Below the pieces are notes generated by a model. It was given only the letters and a program-made list of their open reading frames with translations. It searched no databases and was not told where the DNA came from. The position numbers and the translations under genes were made by a program. A stretch of DNA of 36,883 nucleotides from Prevotella sp902465605. Lineage in GTDB: Bacteria; Bacteroidota; Bacteroidia; Bacteroidales; Bacteroidaceae. Where the stretch lies: assembly GCA_902465605.1 (NCBI GenBank), contig CABQNT010000022.1:1-36883 (forward strand), read 5' to 3'. The first letter of the stretch is position 1; every line of letters begins with the position of its first letter. Of this stretch, positions 16,237 through 26,158 are shown piece after piece.

Positions 16237-19200
16237 TCATTGCACAGACATCTTTTTCAAGTTTACATTCAGTCCCGATATTTCCAACATCGGTTCGCAA
16301 CCACGAGTATCCTCCGTTTTCCACTTCACGGTCACCGTTTTCTGTTCACCGGGCATCAGGTGGAAATAATTGTCGCTATAATCAACCGGCAAAATTTGTA
16401 GGCCATCGTTGCCTTTTAAGTTGACGCGATTCATCATGGCGGGTGTGTCACTCTCGTTTCTCAGCACAACCGTTGCCTGAGTTCCTTCCCATTTGACATG
16501 CGTGGTCAACGTTACCATGGGCAATCGCCTAAGTTCTTGCAGGTTTCCTTCATCGGTCGAGCAGACATAGAAGTTGCCTGACAGTACCTGGTTGTTATCG
16601 TCTACCAATTTCATTTTCAAAAAGTAGACCGTCCCTGGCATGTCTGGTTCTTCTATTTTCGTGCAGACAACGGTTGTGTCAGGCTTGCTCTGCAACGCCA
16701 TCTCATGGTAAGAAAGCCGTTTTCCGTGGATGTCCAGCACCTCACATTGCGCCCTCAATGTCCCACTCACCACTTTATTTAGGTTGACAACCTCCATGTT
16801 TCGCGTGCTTGCGTTCCACTGTATGTGCAACGGTTCGCATGCTTTTTTTACACCAAAGAAGGCGGCTGTAGGTTCAAAGTAGTAGTCGTATGTCTGCCAT
16901 GTCATGCTAGGCCAACACGAATTGCTCATCCATATCAACAGACCCAACCTATCTTTGCTTCCTGACTCATACATGGCTCGATAGCCATCATAGTTCACCC
17001 ACTGTGCAAGAGCGGTGAACTGCTTGGCGTTTTGCACCTTTCCGAACGCTTTCTCGATGATTTTGTTGAACGAATCTCCTTGCTGTGCCCCTTGCAACGT
17101 GTAGTCATGCTGTCCCCATTGCGCATTCTGAGGCCACAAAGCCGTTGGACTCAGCGTCCTTGAGAGGCCCTCAAAGGTCATGACATTCGGCATTCCACGC
17201 TCCGAATGCAGCTTACCAGTCTGCTTTTCAAAGTATTCTTTCGCAGGCAAAGCACGGTATGGACCGTGTCCACTGATGCCGTCATCGGCCGAACTTGACA
17301 CATAACAAAGTCCTGGATGCAACGTCTGTACAAATTGACGCAACGCCCTATCGATCGATTCGGGTGGATAACCCTCATTTCGCCCACAGTACAAACCGAT
17401 ACTCGGATGCTTTCTGATGCGGTACACATAATCCTTTGCATTCTTCAGAAACATGTCCTCGTCCATCGGATCGGGTCCATCGGCCGGATTAGCCAGCCAA
17501 AAGTCTTGCCACACCATGATGCCATAGCGGTCACAAGCCTCGTAAAACTCCTCATCACCGGTCTGTCCTACCCAGTTGCGTATCATGTTATAATTCATGT
17601 CGCGATGATACTTCACGGCAATATCGTACTCCCTACCCCGATAGTTCAGATTGCTCTCACTGAATCCCCAGTTGCCTCCCAGCGGCACGAAGCGTTTCCC
17701 ATTGACATACATCGTCAGTCGAGTATCAACATCCCGATACCCCATTTCACGAATTCCGGCCTTGAACGTCAGCTCGTCCGACACCTTTCCATCCACCTCA
17801 AACGTAAATCCAGCGTCGTAAAGATAAGGTGTTCCATAACCGTTGGGCCACCACAAGCGCAGACGACGGTTCTTCAAAACGGTGAATTTCGATGGGTCAA
17901 ACGTTGCTTCCACCGTGGCCAATGCGGGCAAGGTCACGTTTTTTTCAAACATCACCTCGCCTATCCAGCCCCTCAACCGTCCTGTCACAGCATGCGATTC
18001 GTTGTTTTTCAGTATGACGGACGGAGTGACCGTGGCCAATGTATCAGGCAGGTTCAAGCATGAAGTCACCACTGGATCTGCCAAACTCACCCCACCTTCA
18101 GCAGACAGATACACGTCGTTCCATATACCGATGTTACGTCCGCGGATGGTAGAGATCCAGTCCCACCCAATCGTGGCATGGAACGTAGGATTGTCATAAC
18201 CCAAGATTCCGCCATTAAAATCGGTATTCATCTCATTCTTTTCCTTGACAGCACCGGGATGTTGATTCTTCACAATCTCCACGGCCAGCACGTTCTCGCC
18301 CGCCACGAGCAGTTTGCTGACATCAATTCTCCCACGAACGAACGCCCCTTCCATGCGATCAACCTTCTTTCCATTGAGGTAGATGTCAGCCTTCCAATTG
18401 ATGCCATCAAAGTTCAGGAACACATGTTTGCCCAGCATAGCTTGGGGAACGTGGAACGTACGACGATACCAAAAGTTGGAATTAAAGAACGATTCGGAAA
18501 TCATGAACAGATGGTCGGCATAGTTTGGATTGGGTATGGCACCGATGTTCATATAGCTCGACAGTACCGTGGCAGGCACTGTGGCCATTATCCACTTACT
18601 GTCGTCAAAGGCTGCTTGCGCAATTTGTTCACCCGTTGCCCGCACTTGCGAGGCGCGTTGCAATCGCCAATGCCCTCCATTGAGCGAAAGTTGGTTGCCA
18701 TCCTGGTGGCTTTCTGCCTTAGGATGCGCCACCAATCCCCCGCGCCCCATCACTTCCAACTCACTGATTGCATAGCGTTGTCCCGCCCGTGCACCCTGCA
18801 TGTTCACACGCACATATCGGGCCGAGGCCTTGCAGTCGTACTCATCGAGGGTCACATTCTTGGAAGATAACTTACATAACGGTCGCCATCGTTGGGCATC
18901 ATCAGACACTTCAAGCTGTCCTTGCAAGGCTTTTTGCACCCAATGCAAACGAATTTTGTCAAAAGAGGCCTTTACACCCAAATCAACATACACCCATTGG
19001 TTGCCACCTCCCGCACTCATCCAACAGCTGTTGAAGGCTGACGAAGGCAACAGGTCGGTCATCGGCCGTCCATCTTGATAAAACTTCAGTTCGGTAACGG
19101 TCCAGTAAGCAGCGCCATCCATGTCCAACGCCAAGCGAAAGTCGCTGAAAGGTCTGCCCTTGGTGTTGAGATTGAAGCCGATATTCACCTTTCGCGTAGG

Positions 19201-19803
19201 CAACAAGTCACTACCTGTATTCTTGTTAGGGTCACTGTGTGCCTTGTATTTCGAAGCCTCTCCGGGCAATGCTTTTCCACGTTTCTCGTCCAACACCACC
19301 CACTGTCCTTTGCGATTCTTACCCATCACCTTGATAGAAAACCCACTCTTGGCCTCTTGGGGCTGATAGGCTACGCTGGCAAACAGCTTCACTTGGTTGG
19401 CCTTAATGCCCATTCCCTGCCAATGGTACTCCAACTTTGCCCGACTACCCATCAAGATATTGCGGGTATACTCTCCGCCATCAATGGCCCATTCGCGTTC
19501 TCGAAGGTGTAAAACGCCACTATTGGTGCTCGCCACCAGATAGGCTGGCTCTTGACGAGTGATGATGCCATCGGTGAGCAATTGTGCCGTTAGGTTGTAA
19601 TCGTACGATGAAGAGTGGAAAGCCTTGCGATGCAAAGCGATGTTGCGGTAGGTGTCATCCTGCACTAACATAGGCACATAAGCCTCTTGCACACACCCTG
19701 GATAAATGCCAACGCCACGAGTATAGGTTTGTGCAAAAGCAAATTGTACCCAAAAAGTCATCACTACCAAAAAGCAATAAAAATATCTTGAATGCCGTAT
19801 CAT
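16237..19803 (-). CDS. Secreted glycoside hydrolase family 2 with F5/8C-type carbohydrate-binding domain
   Basis: This 1188-aa exported enzyme starts with a signal peptide (about residues 1-24, ending AFA-Q). A discoidin/F5-8C-like domain (about 230-350, GGGNQWVYVDLGVKASFDKIRLHW) precedes the GH2 sugar-binding domain (FWYRRTFHVP, about 435), an Ig-like domain and the TIM barrel. The acid/base Glu lies in YCGRNEGYP (about 807) and the likely nucleophile in VMTFEGLSR (about 877). The motifs NMIRNWVGQ and MVWQDFWLANP place it nearer exo-beta-glucosaminidases and beta-mannosidases than beta-galactosidases. The substrate is uncertain: beta-mannosides or amino-sugar ends of host or plant glycans are likely. 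It has its own promoter (19841-19872) and no SusC/SusD pair beside it. Confidence 0.88.
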   Translation of the reverse strand: MIRHSRYFYCFLVVMTFWVQFAFAQTYTRGVGIYPGCVQEAYVPMLVQDDTYRNIALHRKAFHSSSYDYNLTAQLLTDGIITRQEPAYLVASTNSGVLHLREREWAIDGGEYTRNILMGSRAKLEYHWQGMGIKANQVKLFASVAYQPQEAKSGFSIKVMGKNRKGQWVVLDEKRGKALPGEASKYKAHSDPNKNTGSDLLPTRKVNIGFNLNTKGRPFSDFRLALDMDGAAYWTVTELKFYQDGRPMTDLLPSSAFNSCWMSAGGGNQWVYVDLGVKASFDKIRLHWVQKALQGQLEVSDDAQRWRPLCKLSSKNVTLDEYDCKASARYVRVNMQGARAGQRYAISELEVMGRGGLVAHPKAESHQDGNQLSLNGGHWRLQRASQVRATGEQIAQAAFDDSKWIMATVPATVLSSYMNIGAIPNPNYADHLFMISESFFNSNFWYRRTFHVPQAMLGKHVFLNFDGINWKADIYLNGKKVDRMEGAFVRGRIDVSKLLVAGENVLAVEIVKNQHPGAVKEKNEMNTDFNGGILGYDNPTFHATIGWDWISTIRGRNIGIWNDVYLSAEGGVSLADPVVTSCLNLPDTLATVTPSVILKNNESHAVTGRLRGWIGEVMFEKNVTLPALATVEATFDPSKFTVLKNRRLRLWWPNGYGTPYLYDAGFTFEVDGKVSDELTFKAGIREMGYRDVDTRLTMYVNGKRFVPLGGNWGFSESNLNYRGREYDIAVKYHRDMNYNMIRNWVGQTGDEEFYEACDRYGIMVWQDFWLANPADGPDPMDEDMFLKNAKDYVYRIRKHPSIGLYCGRNEGYPPESIDRALRQFVQTLHPGLCYVSSSADDGISGHGPYRALPAKEYFEKQTGKLHSERGMPNVMTFEGLSRTLSPTALWPQNAQWGQHDYTLQGAQQGDSFNKIIEKAFGKVQNAKQFTALAQWVNYDGYRAMYESGSKDRLGLLIWMSNSCWPSMTWQTYDYYFEPTAAFFGVKKACEPLHIQWNASTRNMEVVNLNKVVSGTLRAQCEVLDIHGKRLSYHEMALQSKPDTTVVCTKIEEPDMPGTVYFLKMKLVDDNNQVLSGNFYVCSTDEGNLQELRRLPMVTLTTHVKWEGTQATVVLRNESDTPAMMNRVNLKGNDGLQILPVDYSDNYFHLMPGEQKTVTVKWKTEDTRGCEPMLEISGLNVNLKKMSVQ

Positions 19804-19840
19804 ATTGTATGTCGTTGAAAATTGATTGTTGATTGTTTGA

Positions 19841-19872
19841 CAAAAATAAGCATAAAGTACAAGAACACAAAA
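19841..19872 (-). promoter_or_regulatory. Promoter of the GH2 gene
   Basis: On the minus strand TTTTG (19868-19872), a 19-nt spacer and TATTTTTG (19841-19848) match the consensus well. The transcript would have a leader of about 30 nt. The -33 element is formed by the last bases of the upstream terminator's T-run. Confidence 0.7.
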
Positions 19873-19900
19873 GGTTAACTCAAGAAAATAAGTTAACCTT
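19868..19900 (-). terminator. Rho-independent terminator of the gltX-waaA operon
   Basis: Inverted repeats AAGGTTAACT (19871-19880) and AGTTAACCTT (19891-19900) with a 10-nt loop are followed, in minus-strand reading, by TTTTG. The hairpin lies 60 bp after the waaA stop and shares bases with the promoter of the next gene. Confidence 0.7.
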
Positions 19901-19959
19901 TTACACTATATCGTTTTATTGAAAGTCAAACGGTATCCTTTTTGCAACGATAGATTGAT

Positions 19960-21177
19960 TTACAAATCTATTTGCTTCAAAATCTTATGGGTAGCACCCG
20001 CCTTTGATTCCACATAACTACCAGCCGCTTCGCCACTCAATCGCAAGTACTCTTGCTGAGTCATGAACTGTTGCATCATACGTGCAAACGAAGAACTATC
20101 CGTGATTTCGAACCCTCCCTTCGCCTTAATCAGTTCTTGCGCTTCTTGAAAACGCTTATGATTAGGACCAAAAAGTACGGGCATTTTCCATACAACGGCT
20201 TCTAACACATTGTGTATTCCTACTCCAAAGCCTCCACCAACGTACGCCACCTCACCATAATGATAAACACTCGACAGCAGTCCGAAGCAGTCGATTAACA
20301 AGCATTGAGCTTGTGCAGCTTCTTCGGGTGTTGTTGCTGTGTAACGAACCGTCTTTCCTTTGCATTTTTCTTCGATACGCTTCAAATGTTCTTCGCTGAT
20401 GACATGGGGGGCGATGATCATTTTCCAATCCTTACATTCATTCATGAAAGGAATAAAAATATCTTCGTCTGGCGCCCAACTTGAGCCTGCAACAAACACT
20501 TTTTTATCTGCTTTGAAAGCATCAACTATTGGGAGTTGCTGAGCTTTCTCCTTGATTTGCAACACTCTATCGAAGCGAGTATCGCCTACGACATCGACCG
20601 TATCTATCCCTATCGTGTGAAGCAAGTGTTTGCTCTTTTCGTTTTGGACAAAGAAATGCGTAAAACATCTCAAGACGCCTGCATAACTTTTGCCATACCA
20701 ACGGAAGAAAATTTGATGCTCTCGGAAGATGCTACTGACACTGTAAACGGGCACATTGCGGTGCTTGAGGATGTGCAGGTAATTGTACCAAAACTCATAT
20801 TTGATGAAGAAGGCCATGCACGGACGCACCGTCCTCAAAAACCTGCGCGCGTTGCGAATGGTGTCTATGGGCAGATAGCATACAATGTCGGCATGCTCAT
20901 AGTTCTTCCTCACCTCGTAACCCGAAGGCGAAAAGAATGTCAGAAGTATTTTATATTCAGGATAATCGGTGCGGATTCGCTCTATCAACGGCCGCCCTTG
21001 TTCGAATTCACCTAACGAAGCGGCATGAAACCAGATGTATTGATGGTTGGGATTGACCTTGCTCTTGAGGATATCAAGGGCCTGGCGTTCGCCCTTCCAC
21101 ATCTTCTTTACTTTCTTACTGAAGATACTGGCCACGGCAACACCGCACAGATAGAGGTATATGGCTACTTGATACAC
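19960..21177 (-). CDS. waaA: 3-deoxy-D-manno-octulosonic acid (Kdo) transferase
   Basis: This 405-aa GT30-family enzyme adds Kdo from CMP-Kdo to lipid IVA at the inner membrane, an essential step of lipopolysaccharide core synthesis. An N-terminal membrane anchor (about residues 3-20) is followed by the family motifs WFHAASLGEFEQGRPLIE, EFWYNYL and VGDTRFDRV. The C-terminal nucleotide-sugar region includes GGGFGVGIHNVLEA. Length is normal for the family. It starts 35 bp after the gltX stop, giving a gltX-waaA operon, an arrangement I associate with Bacteroidales. Confidence 0.95.
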   Translation of the reverse strand: MYQVAIYLYLCGVAVASIFSKKVKKMWKGERQALDILKSKVNPNHQYIWFHAASLGEFEQGRPLIERIRTDYPEYKILLTFFSPSGYEVRKNYEHADIVCYLPIDTIRNARRFLRTVRPCMAFFIKYEFWYNYLHILKHRNVPVYSVSSIFREHQIFFRWYGKSYAGVLRCFTHFFVQNEKSKHLLHTIGIDTVDVVGDTRFDRVLQIKEKAQQLPIVDAFKADKKVFVAGSSWAPDEDIFIPFMNECKDWKMIIAPHVISEEHLKRIEEKCKGKTVRYTATTPEEAAQAQCLLIDCFGLLSSVYHYGEVAYVGGGFGVGIHNVLEAVVWKMPVLFGPNHKRFQEAQELIKAKGGFEITDSSSFARMMQQFMTQQEYLRLSGEAAGSYVESKAGATHKILKQIDL

Positions 21178-21212
21178 GATGCAAAGAGGTTTTCCTATTC
21201 AGCGTTTTTGCA

Positions 21213-22751
21213 TCAGGCAAGATGAGAAGCCACAGTGGGAATCTCCTCAATGGCCTTGCGCAAACGCCTTAATGTTTCGTTCTTACCCAGGAAAGCCGAG
21301 ATATCGAACATGCCCGGGCCTTTGCCTATTCCTACCAAAGTCAAACGGAACGCATTCATGACATCACCCAGTTTATAATCTTTCTCCTTGACCCAATTCA
21401 TGACATGCTGCTCTTGATTCTCAATGGAGAAATCGTCAAGACCTTCCAGTAAGTCGCCCAACTCGGTCATCTGCTCTGCCGAATAGGGTTTCCAACGCTT
21501 GCGAACCGTCTTCATGTCGTACTCCAGCGGTGCTACGAAGAAGAAAGAACACAACGGCCAAAGCTCTTTTACGAAGTCGACACGGTCTTTCATCATGTGA
21601 ACCACCTGCCGGATACGATCCATCGACTCATCTACACCGTTGTTGGCGACGATGGGTGCGAAGAGATCGGCTATCTCATCATCACTCTTCTGCAACATGT
21701 ATTCGTGGTTGAACCAAATGCCTTTCTGGTAATCATACTTGGCTCCGGCCTTGGAACAGCGTGTGATGTCAAAGGCATCAACCAACTCGCTGAGTGAAAA
21801 AATCTCTTGATCGGTTCCTGGGTTCCATCCCAAAAGGGCCAGGAAGTTAACCACTGCCTCGGGGAAATAACCGCTCTCGCGGAATCCTGACGACACTTCA
21901 CCCGTTTTGGGGTCGTGCCATTCCAGCGGAAAGACAGGGAATCCCAGCCGATCACCATCACGTTTTGACAGCTTACCTTTGCCTTCCGGCTTCAGCAACA
22001 GGGGCAAATGGGCAAACGAAGGCATGGTGTCGGTCCAGCCAAACGCCTCGTAGAGCAACACATGGAGGGGCGCGCTGGGCAACCATTCCTCACCTCGGAT
22101 GACGTGAGTAATCTCCATCAAATGGTCGTCAACAATGTTGGCCAAATGGTAAGTGGGGAGTTCGTCAGCACTCTTATATAACACTTTATCATCGAGGATG
22201 TCGCTCTTGACAATCACTTCGCCACGAATCAAGTCCTGTACATGTATCTCACGACCAGGTTCTACCAAGAAGCGCACCACATATTGCTCACCATCGGCGA
22301 TGCGTTGTTGGCACTCATCGGGCGTCATGGTTAATGAATTGCGCATCTGCATGCGCGTATGAGCATCGTATTGGAAGTTTTTTAATTCATTTCTCTTGGC
22401 CTCCAACTCCCCAGGAGTGTCAAAAGCATAATAAGCCTTACCTGCACCCAGCAACTGCTGAACGTACGTCTTGTAAATCTCGCGACGCTCACTTTGACGG
22501 TAGGGCCCATGTTCTCCGCCGAAAGAAACACCTTCATCAAACTGGATGCCCAACCATTTGAATGACTCAAGGATATATTCTTCGGCTCCGGGAACGAACC
22601 GATGAGAGTCGGTGTCCTCGATTCTAAACACGAGATCGCCACCATGCTGACGTGCGAAAAGATAATTATACAACGCTGTTCGTACTCCACCAATATGTAA
22701 AGCACCGGTAGGACTGGGTGCAAAACGCACCCTTACTTTTCTTTCTGCCAT
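21213..22751 (-). CDS. gltX: Glutamyl-tRNA synthetase
   Basis: This 512-aa class I aminoacyl-tRNA synthetase charges tRNA-Glu with glutamate. The HIGH-type motif is FAPSPTGALHIGG near the N-terminus and the KMSKS-type motif is KLSKRDGD (about residue 260). The start at 22751 (MAERKVRVRFAPS) is chosen over an upstream ATG at 22838, because the extra 29 residues precede the family's normal N-terminus and run across the promoter. It is divergent from the HD-domain gene and heads the operon with waaA. Confidence 0.96.
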   Translation of the reverse strand: MAERKVRVRFAPSPTGALHIGGVRTALYNYLFARQHGGDLVFRIEDTDSHRFVPGAEEYILESFKWLGIQFDEGVSFGGEHGPYRQSERREIYKTYVQQLLGAGKAYYAFDTPGELEAKRNELKNFQYDAHTRMQMRNSLTMTPDECQQRIADGEQYVVRFLVEPGREIHVQDLIRGEVIVKSDILDDKVLYKSADELPTYHLANIVDDHLMEITHVIRGEEWLPSAPLHVLLYEAFGWTDTMPSFAHLPLLLKPEGKGKLSKRDGDRLGFPVFPLEWHDPKTGEVSSGFRESGYFPEAVVNFLALLGWNPGTDQEIFSLSELVDAFDITRCSKAGAKYDYQKGIWFNHEYMLQKSDDEIADLFAPIVANNGVDESMDRIRQVVHMMKDRVDFVKELWPLCSFFFVAPLEYDMKTVRKRWKPYSAEQMTELGDLLEGLDDFSIENQEQHVMNWVKEKDYKLGDVMNAFRLTLVGIGKGPGMFDISAFLGKNETLRRLRKAIEEIPTVASHLA

Positions 22752-22786
22752 TTTAAATAAATGAAGATAAGATATTAAATTTTGTG

Positions 22787-22794
22787 CAAAAGTA
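22787..22794 (-). promoter_or_regulatory. Putative -7 box of gltX-waaA
   Basis: TACTTTTG on the minus strand fits TAnnTTTG and lies about 36 nt upstream of the chosen gltX ATG. No clear TTG is seen at the expected distance. It supports the shorter gltX start. Confidence 0.5.
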
Positions 22795-22965
22795 GTCATT
22801 TTTTTGCAGTATGCCGTATTTTTTTTGTATTTTCGCATGATAGTAGGCAGAATACCCCTGCATCATGAACTGGCAAAAGGTTCATGACGCACACACAAGC
22901 CTTACAGGGATTACATCCCATCAATCAACACGTTTCAGAACAAGATATCTATTTTTAGTGACAAA

Positions 22966-25029
22966 ATGAGTAAACTTAATATAACAGATTCGCAAAACTG
23001 GCAAAGCATATTAACGAGAATTATGCTCGTGGTGGTGACCGTTGTGCTCATTGTATGGAGCCTTCCACGCGACACGTCGCAGCAGTTTCATTACGATGTG
23101 GACAAGCCTTGGATGTATCATTCATTCATTGCCACCTTCGACTTCCCCATCTATAAGACAGATGAGGCCATCCAACAGGAGAAAGACTCGCTGATGCAGT
23201 ATTTCCAACCCTACTTCAATTATAAGGCAAGTGTGGAGAAAGAGCAGATAGAACGATTCAAAAACGACTTCAAGTTGGGCGTGCCAGGCTTGCCAGCGGC
23301 CTACATGCACATCCTTTTGGATCGGTTTCATCGCCTCTATCAGGCAGGCATTATCAACACACCCGAATATAATCGGTTCGCAAAAGACTCGACCAACATG
23401 GTTAGAGTGGTAAATGGCAAGGCGGCACAGAGCGTCCAAGTCAATTGCGTTTACTCTACCTTATCTGCCTACGAACAACTGTTTGCCGACAACAAGTTGG
23501 CTCCTTATCGCCAATTGTTGCAGCGATGCAACCTTAACTTCTACCTACAGCCCAACTTGATTTATGACAAAGACCGGAGTGAAACGGAACTCAACGACCT
23601 TTTGAGTAGCATTCCGATAGCCAGCGGCATGATGATCAGCGGACAAAAGATTATCGACCGGGGTGACATTGTTGACGAATACACCTATCGGGTATTGAAC
23701 TCATACGAGCGAGAGATGAAGCGCAGAAACGTTTCTGACCAAGAAACCAAGACCACTTTCTATGGCCAACTGCTCTATGTCAGCATCCTCATCATTCTGT
23801 TCACCGTCTATCTGTCGCTTTTCCGCAAAGACTATTTCAGCAAGCCGCGCAGCATCATGATGCTTTATGTACTCATCGCGCTGTTTCCCATTCTTGTATC
23901 ACTGATGATGAAACACAGTTTGTTCAGCGTGTACATCTTGCCCTTGGCCACCGCAGCCATCTTCGTGCGCATGTTCATGGATTCAAGAACGGCTTTCGTC
24001 ACACAGTGCATCATCATTCTGATTTGTGCAGCAGCGGTGAAATATCAATACGAATTCATCATTATGCAAATCGTTGCGGCCTTGGTAGCCATCTATTCCC
24101 TACGCGAACTCACACAACGCTCGCAGGTATTCAAGACAGCTATCCTCGTAGGACTGTCGTATGCGGTGGTTTATTTCGCACTACAACTCATGCAAAACAG
24201 CTCGCTCGACAAGCTCGACATCGACATGTATTACCACTTTGCGGCTAATGCCGTACTGCTGTTGCTTTCATATCCGCTGATGTATGTCATCGAAAAGATG
24301 TTTGGCTTCACATCCAATGTCACGCTATTCGAGCTGTCCAACACCAATCGGGGCATCCTTCGCGACCTCAGCGAGATAGCTCCCGGCACCTTCCAGCACT
24401 CCATTACCGTGGCTAACCTGGCCGCTGAGATTGCCAATAAGATTGAGGCCAACGCCCTGCTGGTGCGTACTGGCGCCCTGTATCACGACATTGGGAAGAT
24501 GAACAACCCCGCTTTTTTCACCGAAAATCAAGTGGGAGCCAACCCACACGATGGCCTATCGCCGAAGGAGAGTGCTCGCATCATCGTGAGTCATGTGCCT
24601 GATGGTGTAAAATTGGCAGAGCAACACAACCTGCCATCCTTTATCAAAGACTTCATCTTGACCCATCATGGCACCAGCACGGCAAGTTATTTTTACATAC
24701 AATACAAGAATGAACATCCCGACGAGGAGGTAGATCCTGCACCATTCTCCTATCCGGGACCCGATCCCTTCACACGCGAACAAGCCATCTTGATGATGTC
24801 CGACTCTGTTGAGGCTGCCTCCCGTTCACTTCCCGAGTACACGGAAGAGAGCATCACAGAGCTTACCAACAAAATCATTGACGGACAAGTGAAGCGCGGT
24901 GCCTTCACCGATTGCCCCATTACCTTCAGGGATGTGTTGCAAGCCAAGCAGGTATTGATAGAACGACTGAAGGCCATTTACCACACGCGGATATCATATC
25001 CGGAAGAGAAAGTTAGCGGCATGAATTAA
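22966..25029 (+). CDS. 7TM-HD domain (HDIG) membrane phosphohydrolase, PgpH-like
   Basis: This 687-aa inner-membrane protein has one N-terminal membrane helix (about residues 17-35) and an extracytoplasmic region (about 40-265) of the 7TMR-HDED type. A cluster of about seven membrane helices (about 272-455) follows, then a cytoplasmic HD domain. The metal site reads LYHDIGKM (His507-Asp508), with further His residues in VSHVPDGV and ILTHHGTST. Relatives such as Listeria PgpH break down cyclic di-AMP to pApA. That activity is likely but not proven for Bacteroidota. It is divergent from gltX, so both may share the 22.75-22.97 kb regulatory region. Confidence 0.9.
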   Translation: MSKLNITDSQNWQSILTRIMLVVVTVVLIVWSLPRDTSQQFHYDVDKPWMYHSFIATFDFPIYKTDEAIQQEKDSLMQYFQPYFNYKASVEKEQIERFKNDFKLGVPGLPAAYMHILLDRFHRLYQAGIINTPEYNRFAKDSTNMVRVVNGKAAQSVQVNCVYSTLSAYEQLFADNKLAPYRQLLQRCNLNFYLQPNLIYDKDRSETELNDLLSSIPIASGMMISGQKIIDRGDIVDEYTYRVLNSYEREMKRRNVSDQETKTTFYGQLLYVSILIILFTVYLSLFRKDYFSKPRSIMMLYVLIALFPILVSLMMKHSLFSVYILPLATAAIFVRMFMDSRTAFVTQCIIILICAAAVKYQYEFIIMQIVAALVAIYSLRELTQRSQVFKTAILVGLSYAVVYFALQLMQNSSLDKLDIDMYYHFAANAVLLLLSYPLMYVIEKMFGFTSNVTLFELSNTNRGILRDLSEIAPGTFQHSITVANLAAEIANKIEANALLVRTGALYHDIGKMNNPAFFTENQVGANPHDGLSPKESARIIVSHVPDGVKLAEQHNLPSFIKDFILTHHGTSTASYFYIQYKNEHPDEEVDPAPFSYPGPDPFTREQAILMMSDSVEAASRSLPEYTEESITELTNKIIDGQVKRGAFTDCPITFRDVLQAKQVLIERLKAIYHTRISYPEEKVSGMN

Positions 25030-25115
25030 AAGAGGCCTCTACAAGTTAGATGTGGACTCTGCCTCAGCGGAAACATTTGATACAGACCATGACCTTGGAG
25101 TCATAGACAAATAAA

Positions 25116-25155
25116 CTATATGCCTACGCTCTTTCACGGACACGTAGGCATATAG
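25116..25155. terminator. Bidirectional terminator between convergent genes
   Basis: CTATATGCCTACG (25116-25128) and CGTAGGCATATAG (25143-25155) form a perfect 13-bp stem with a 14-nt loop. It lies between the end of the HD-domain gene and the end of the phosphoesterase gene. T-runs are weak, but the position between convergent genes supports termination. Confidence 0.65.
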
Positions 25156-25192
25156 ATTGTTCGATAAAATACATGTAATGCAACCAAGATAG

Positions 25193-26146
25193 CTACTTTT
25201 TCACAGGCAGGGTGTAGAGAATCTTACCTTCCTTGTTGATGGCATAGAGTGTGAGTTGCTGTTTGTTGGCACTAATCACTGTAAATCCTGTGGACCCATC
25301 GCACCAACGGGTTCCATCTGTTGGCTGTACAGGACGTGAAAGAGCTGCTGCAGAGTTGACCCAATAGTTAATATTGTCACCTTTCTTCTTGATATATTGA
25401 AAGTTGTGTATATGACCACAGCCATATACCGACACATTGGAATGTCGCTGAAGCACTGGCAAAAGATATTTCTGCATGTCGGCACGTTCTTTGTCCGACT
25501 TGGAAGTCTGTGCATAGATGGGATGATGTCCCACACAGATCACCCAATCTTCGTGTGCAGCAGTCAACGTACTGTCCAGCCATGCCAGCTCTTGTTCAAG
25601 GTTTTGCAAATGAGCGTCAGGATAAGTTTCGGTATTCTTTCGGTATTTACTGATAAGGGGAGTAGTGTCAAGAAAAACGATTCGCACCGTACAGCCATCA
25701 CCTTCGAATACTTTGGAGTAGTATCGAGCTGGCATTACCCATCGACGGCTCACATGAGCATAATTGAGTACAGCTTGGGTACTGCCACGATATTCGTGAT
25801 TACCCAAAACAGGATACCAAAAACACATCAGCTCTGGATGAGAATATATTAGTTCATAATTAGTCATCCACAAGGGATCGGTAACGCTTTGCACGCCGTT
25901 GAAATGATGAATATCACCTACAGCAATCACTGCCTCGGGTCCAACAGTCTCCGCCATGGTACCCATCAACTGGGCTATGGTTTTCTGGTCGTAATAACCA
26001 TTACGTCCCATATCGTTCACCCAATACAGGTTGACATCAGCTTTCATTTGTTTCCAATCAGCAGGGGTTTGCGCCTGAGAGGAAATGAAAGAAAAAAGTA
26101 AGGTGACAACAAATAGTATCTGTTTGAAAAACTTGTTCATTTTCAT
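25193..26146 (-). CDS. Secreted calcineurin-like phosphoesterase, purple acid phosphatase type
   Basis: This 317-aa protein has a signal peptide (about residues 1-25, ending SSQA-Q) and the metallophosphatase motifs in order: VNDMGRNGYYDQ, AVGDIHHFNG, VLGNHEYRG, VGHHPIY and GCGHIHNFQ. The first block follows the purple acid phosphatase (ACP5-like) pattern D-x-G-R-x-G-x-Y-x-Q. It would hydrolyse phosphate esters in the periplasm or at the cell surface, using a two-metal site. It starts 12 bp after the beta-helix lipoprotein gene and is the last gene of the TonB-receptor operon, suggesting release of phosphate or of a substrate imported by the receptor. The substrate is unknown. Confidence 0.9.
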   Translation of the reverse strand: MKMNKFFKQILFVVTLLFSFISSQAQTPADWKQMKADVNLYWVNDMGRNGYYDQKTIAQLMGTMAETVGPEAVIAVGDIHHFNGVQSVTDPLWMTNYELIYSHPELMCFWYPVLGNHEYRGSTQAVLNYAHVSRRWVMPARYYSKVFEGDGCTVRIVFLDTTPLISKYRKNTETYPDAHLQNLEQELAWLDSTLTAAHEDWVICVGHHPIYAQTSKSDKERADMQKYLLPVLQRHSNVSVYGCGHIHNFQYIKKKGDNINYWVNSAAALSRPVQPTDGTRWCDGSTGFTVISANKQQLTLYAINKEGKILYTLPVKK

Positions 26147-26158
26147 GTTGATTGATGT

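Noticed and set aside
17317..18063. 248-aa frame on the plus strand inside the glycoside hydrolase gene
   Set aside because: It is antisense to a clear GH2 enzyme and its protein shows no domain.
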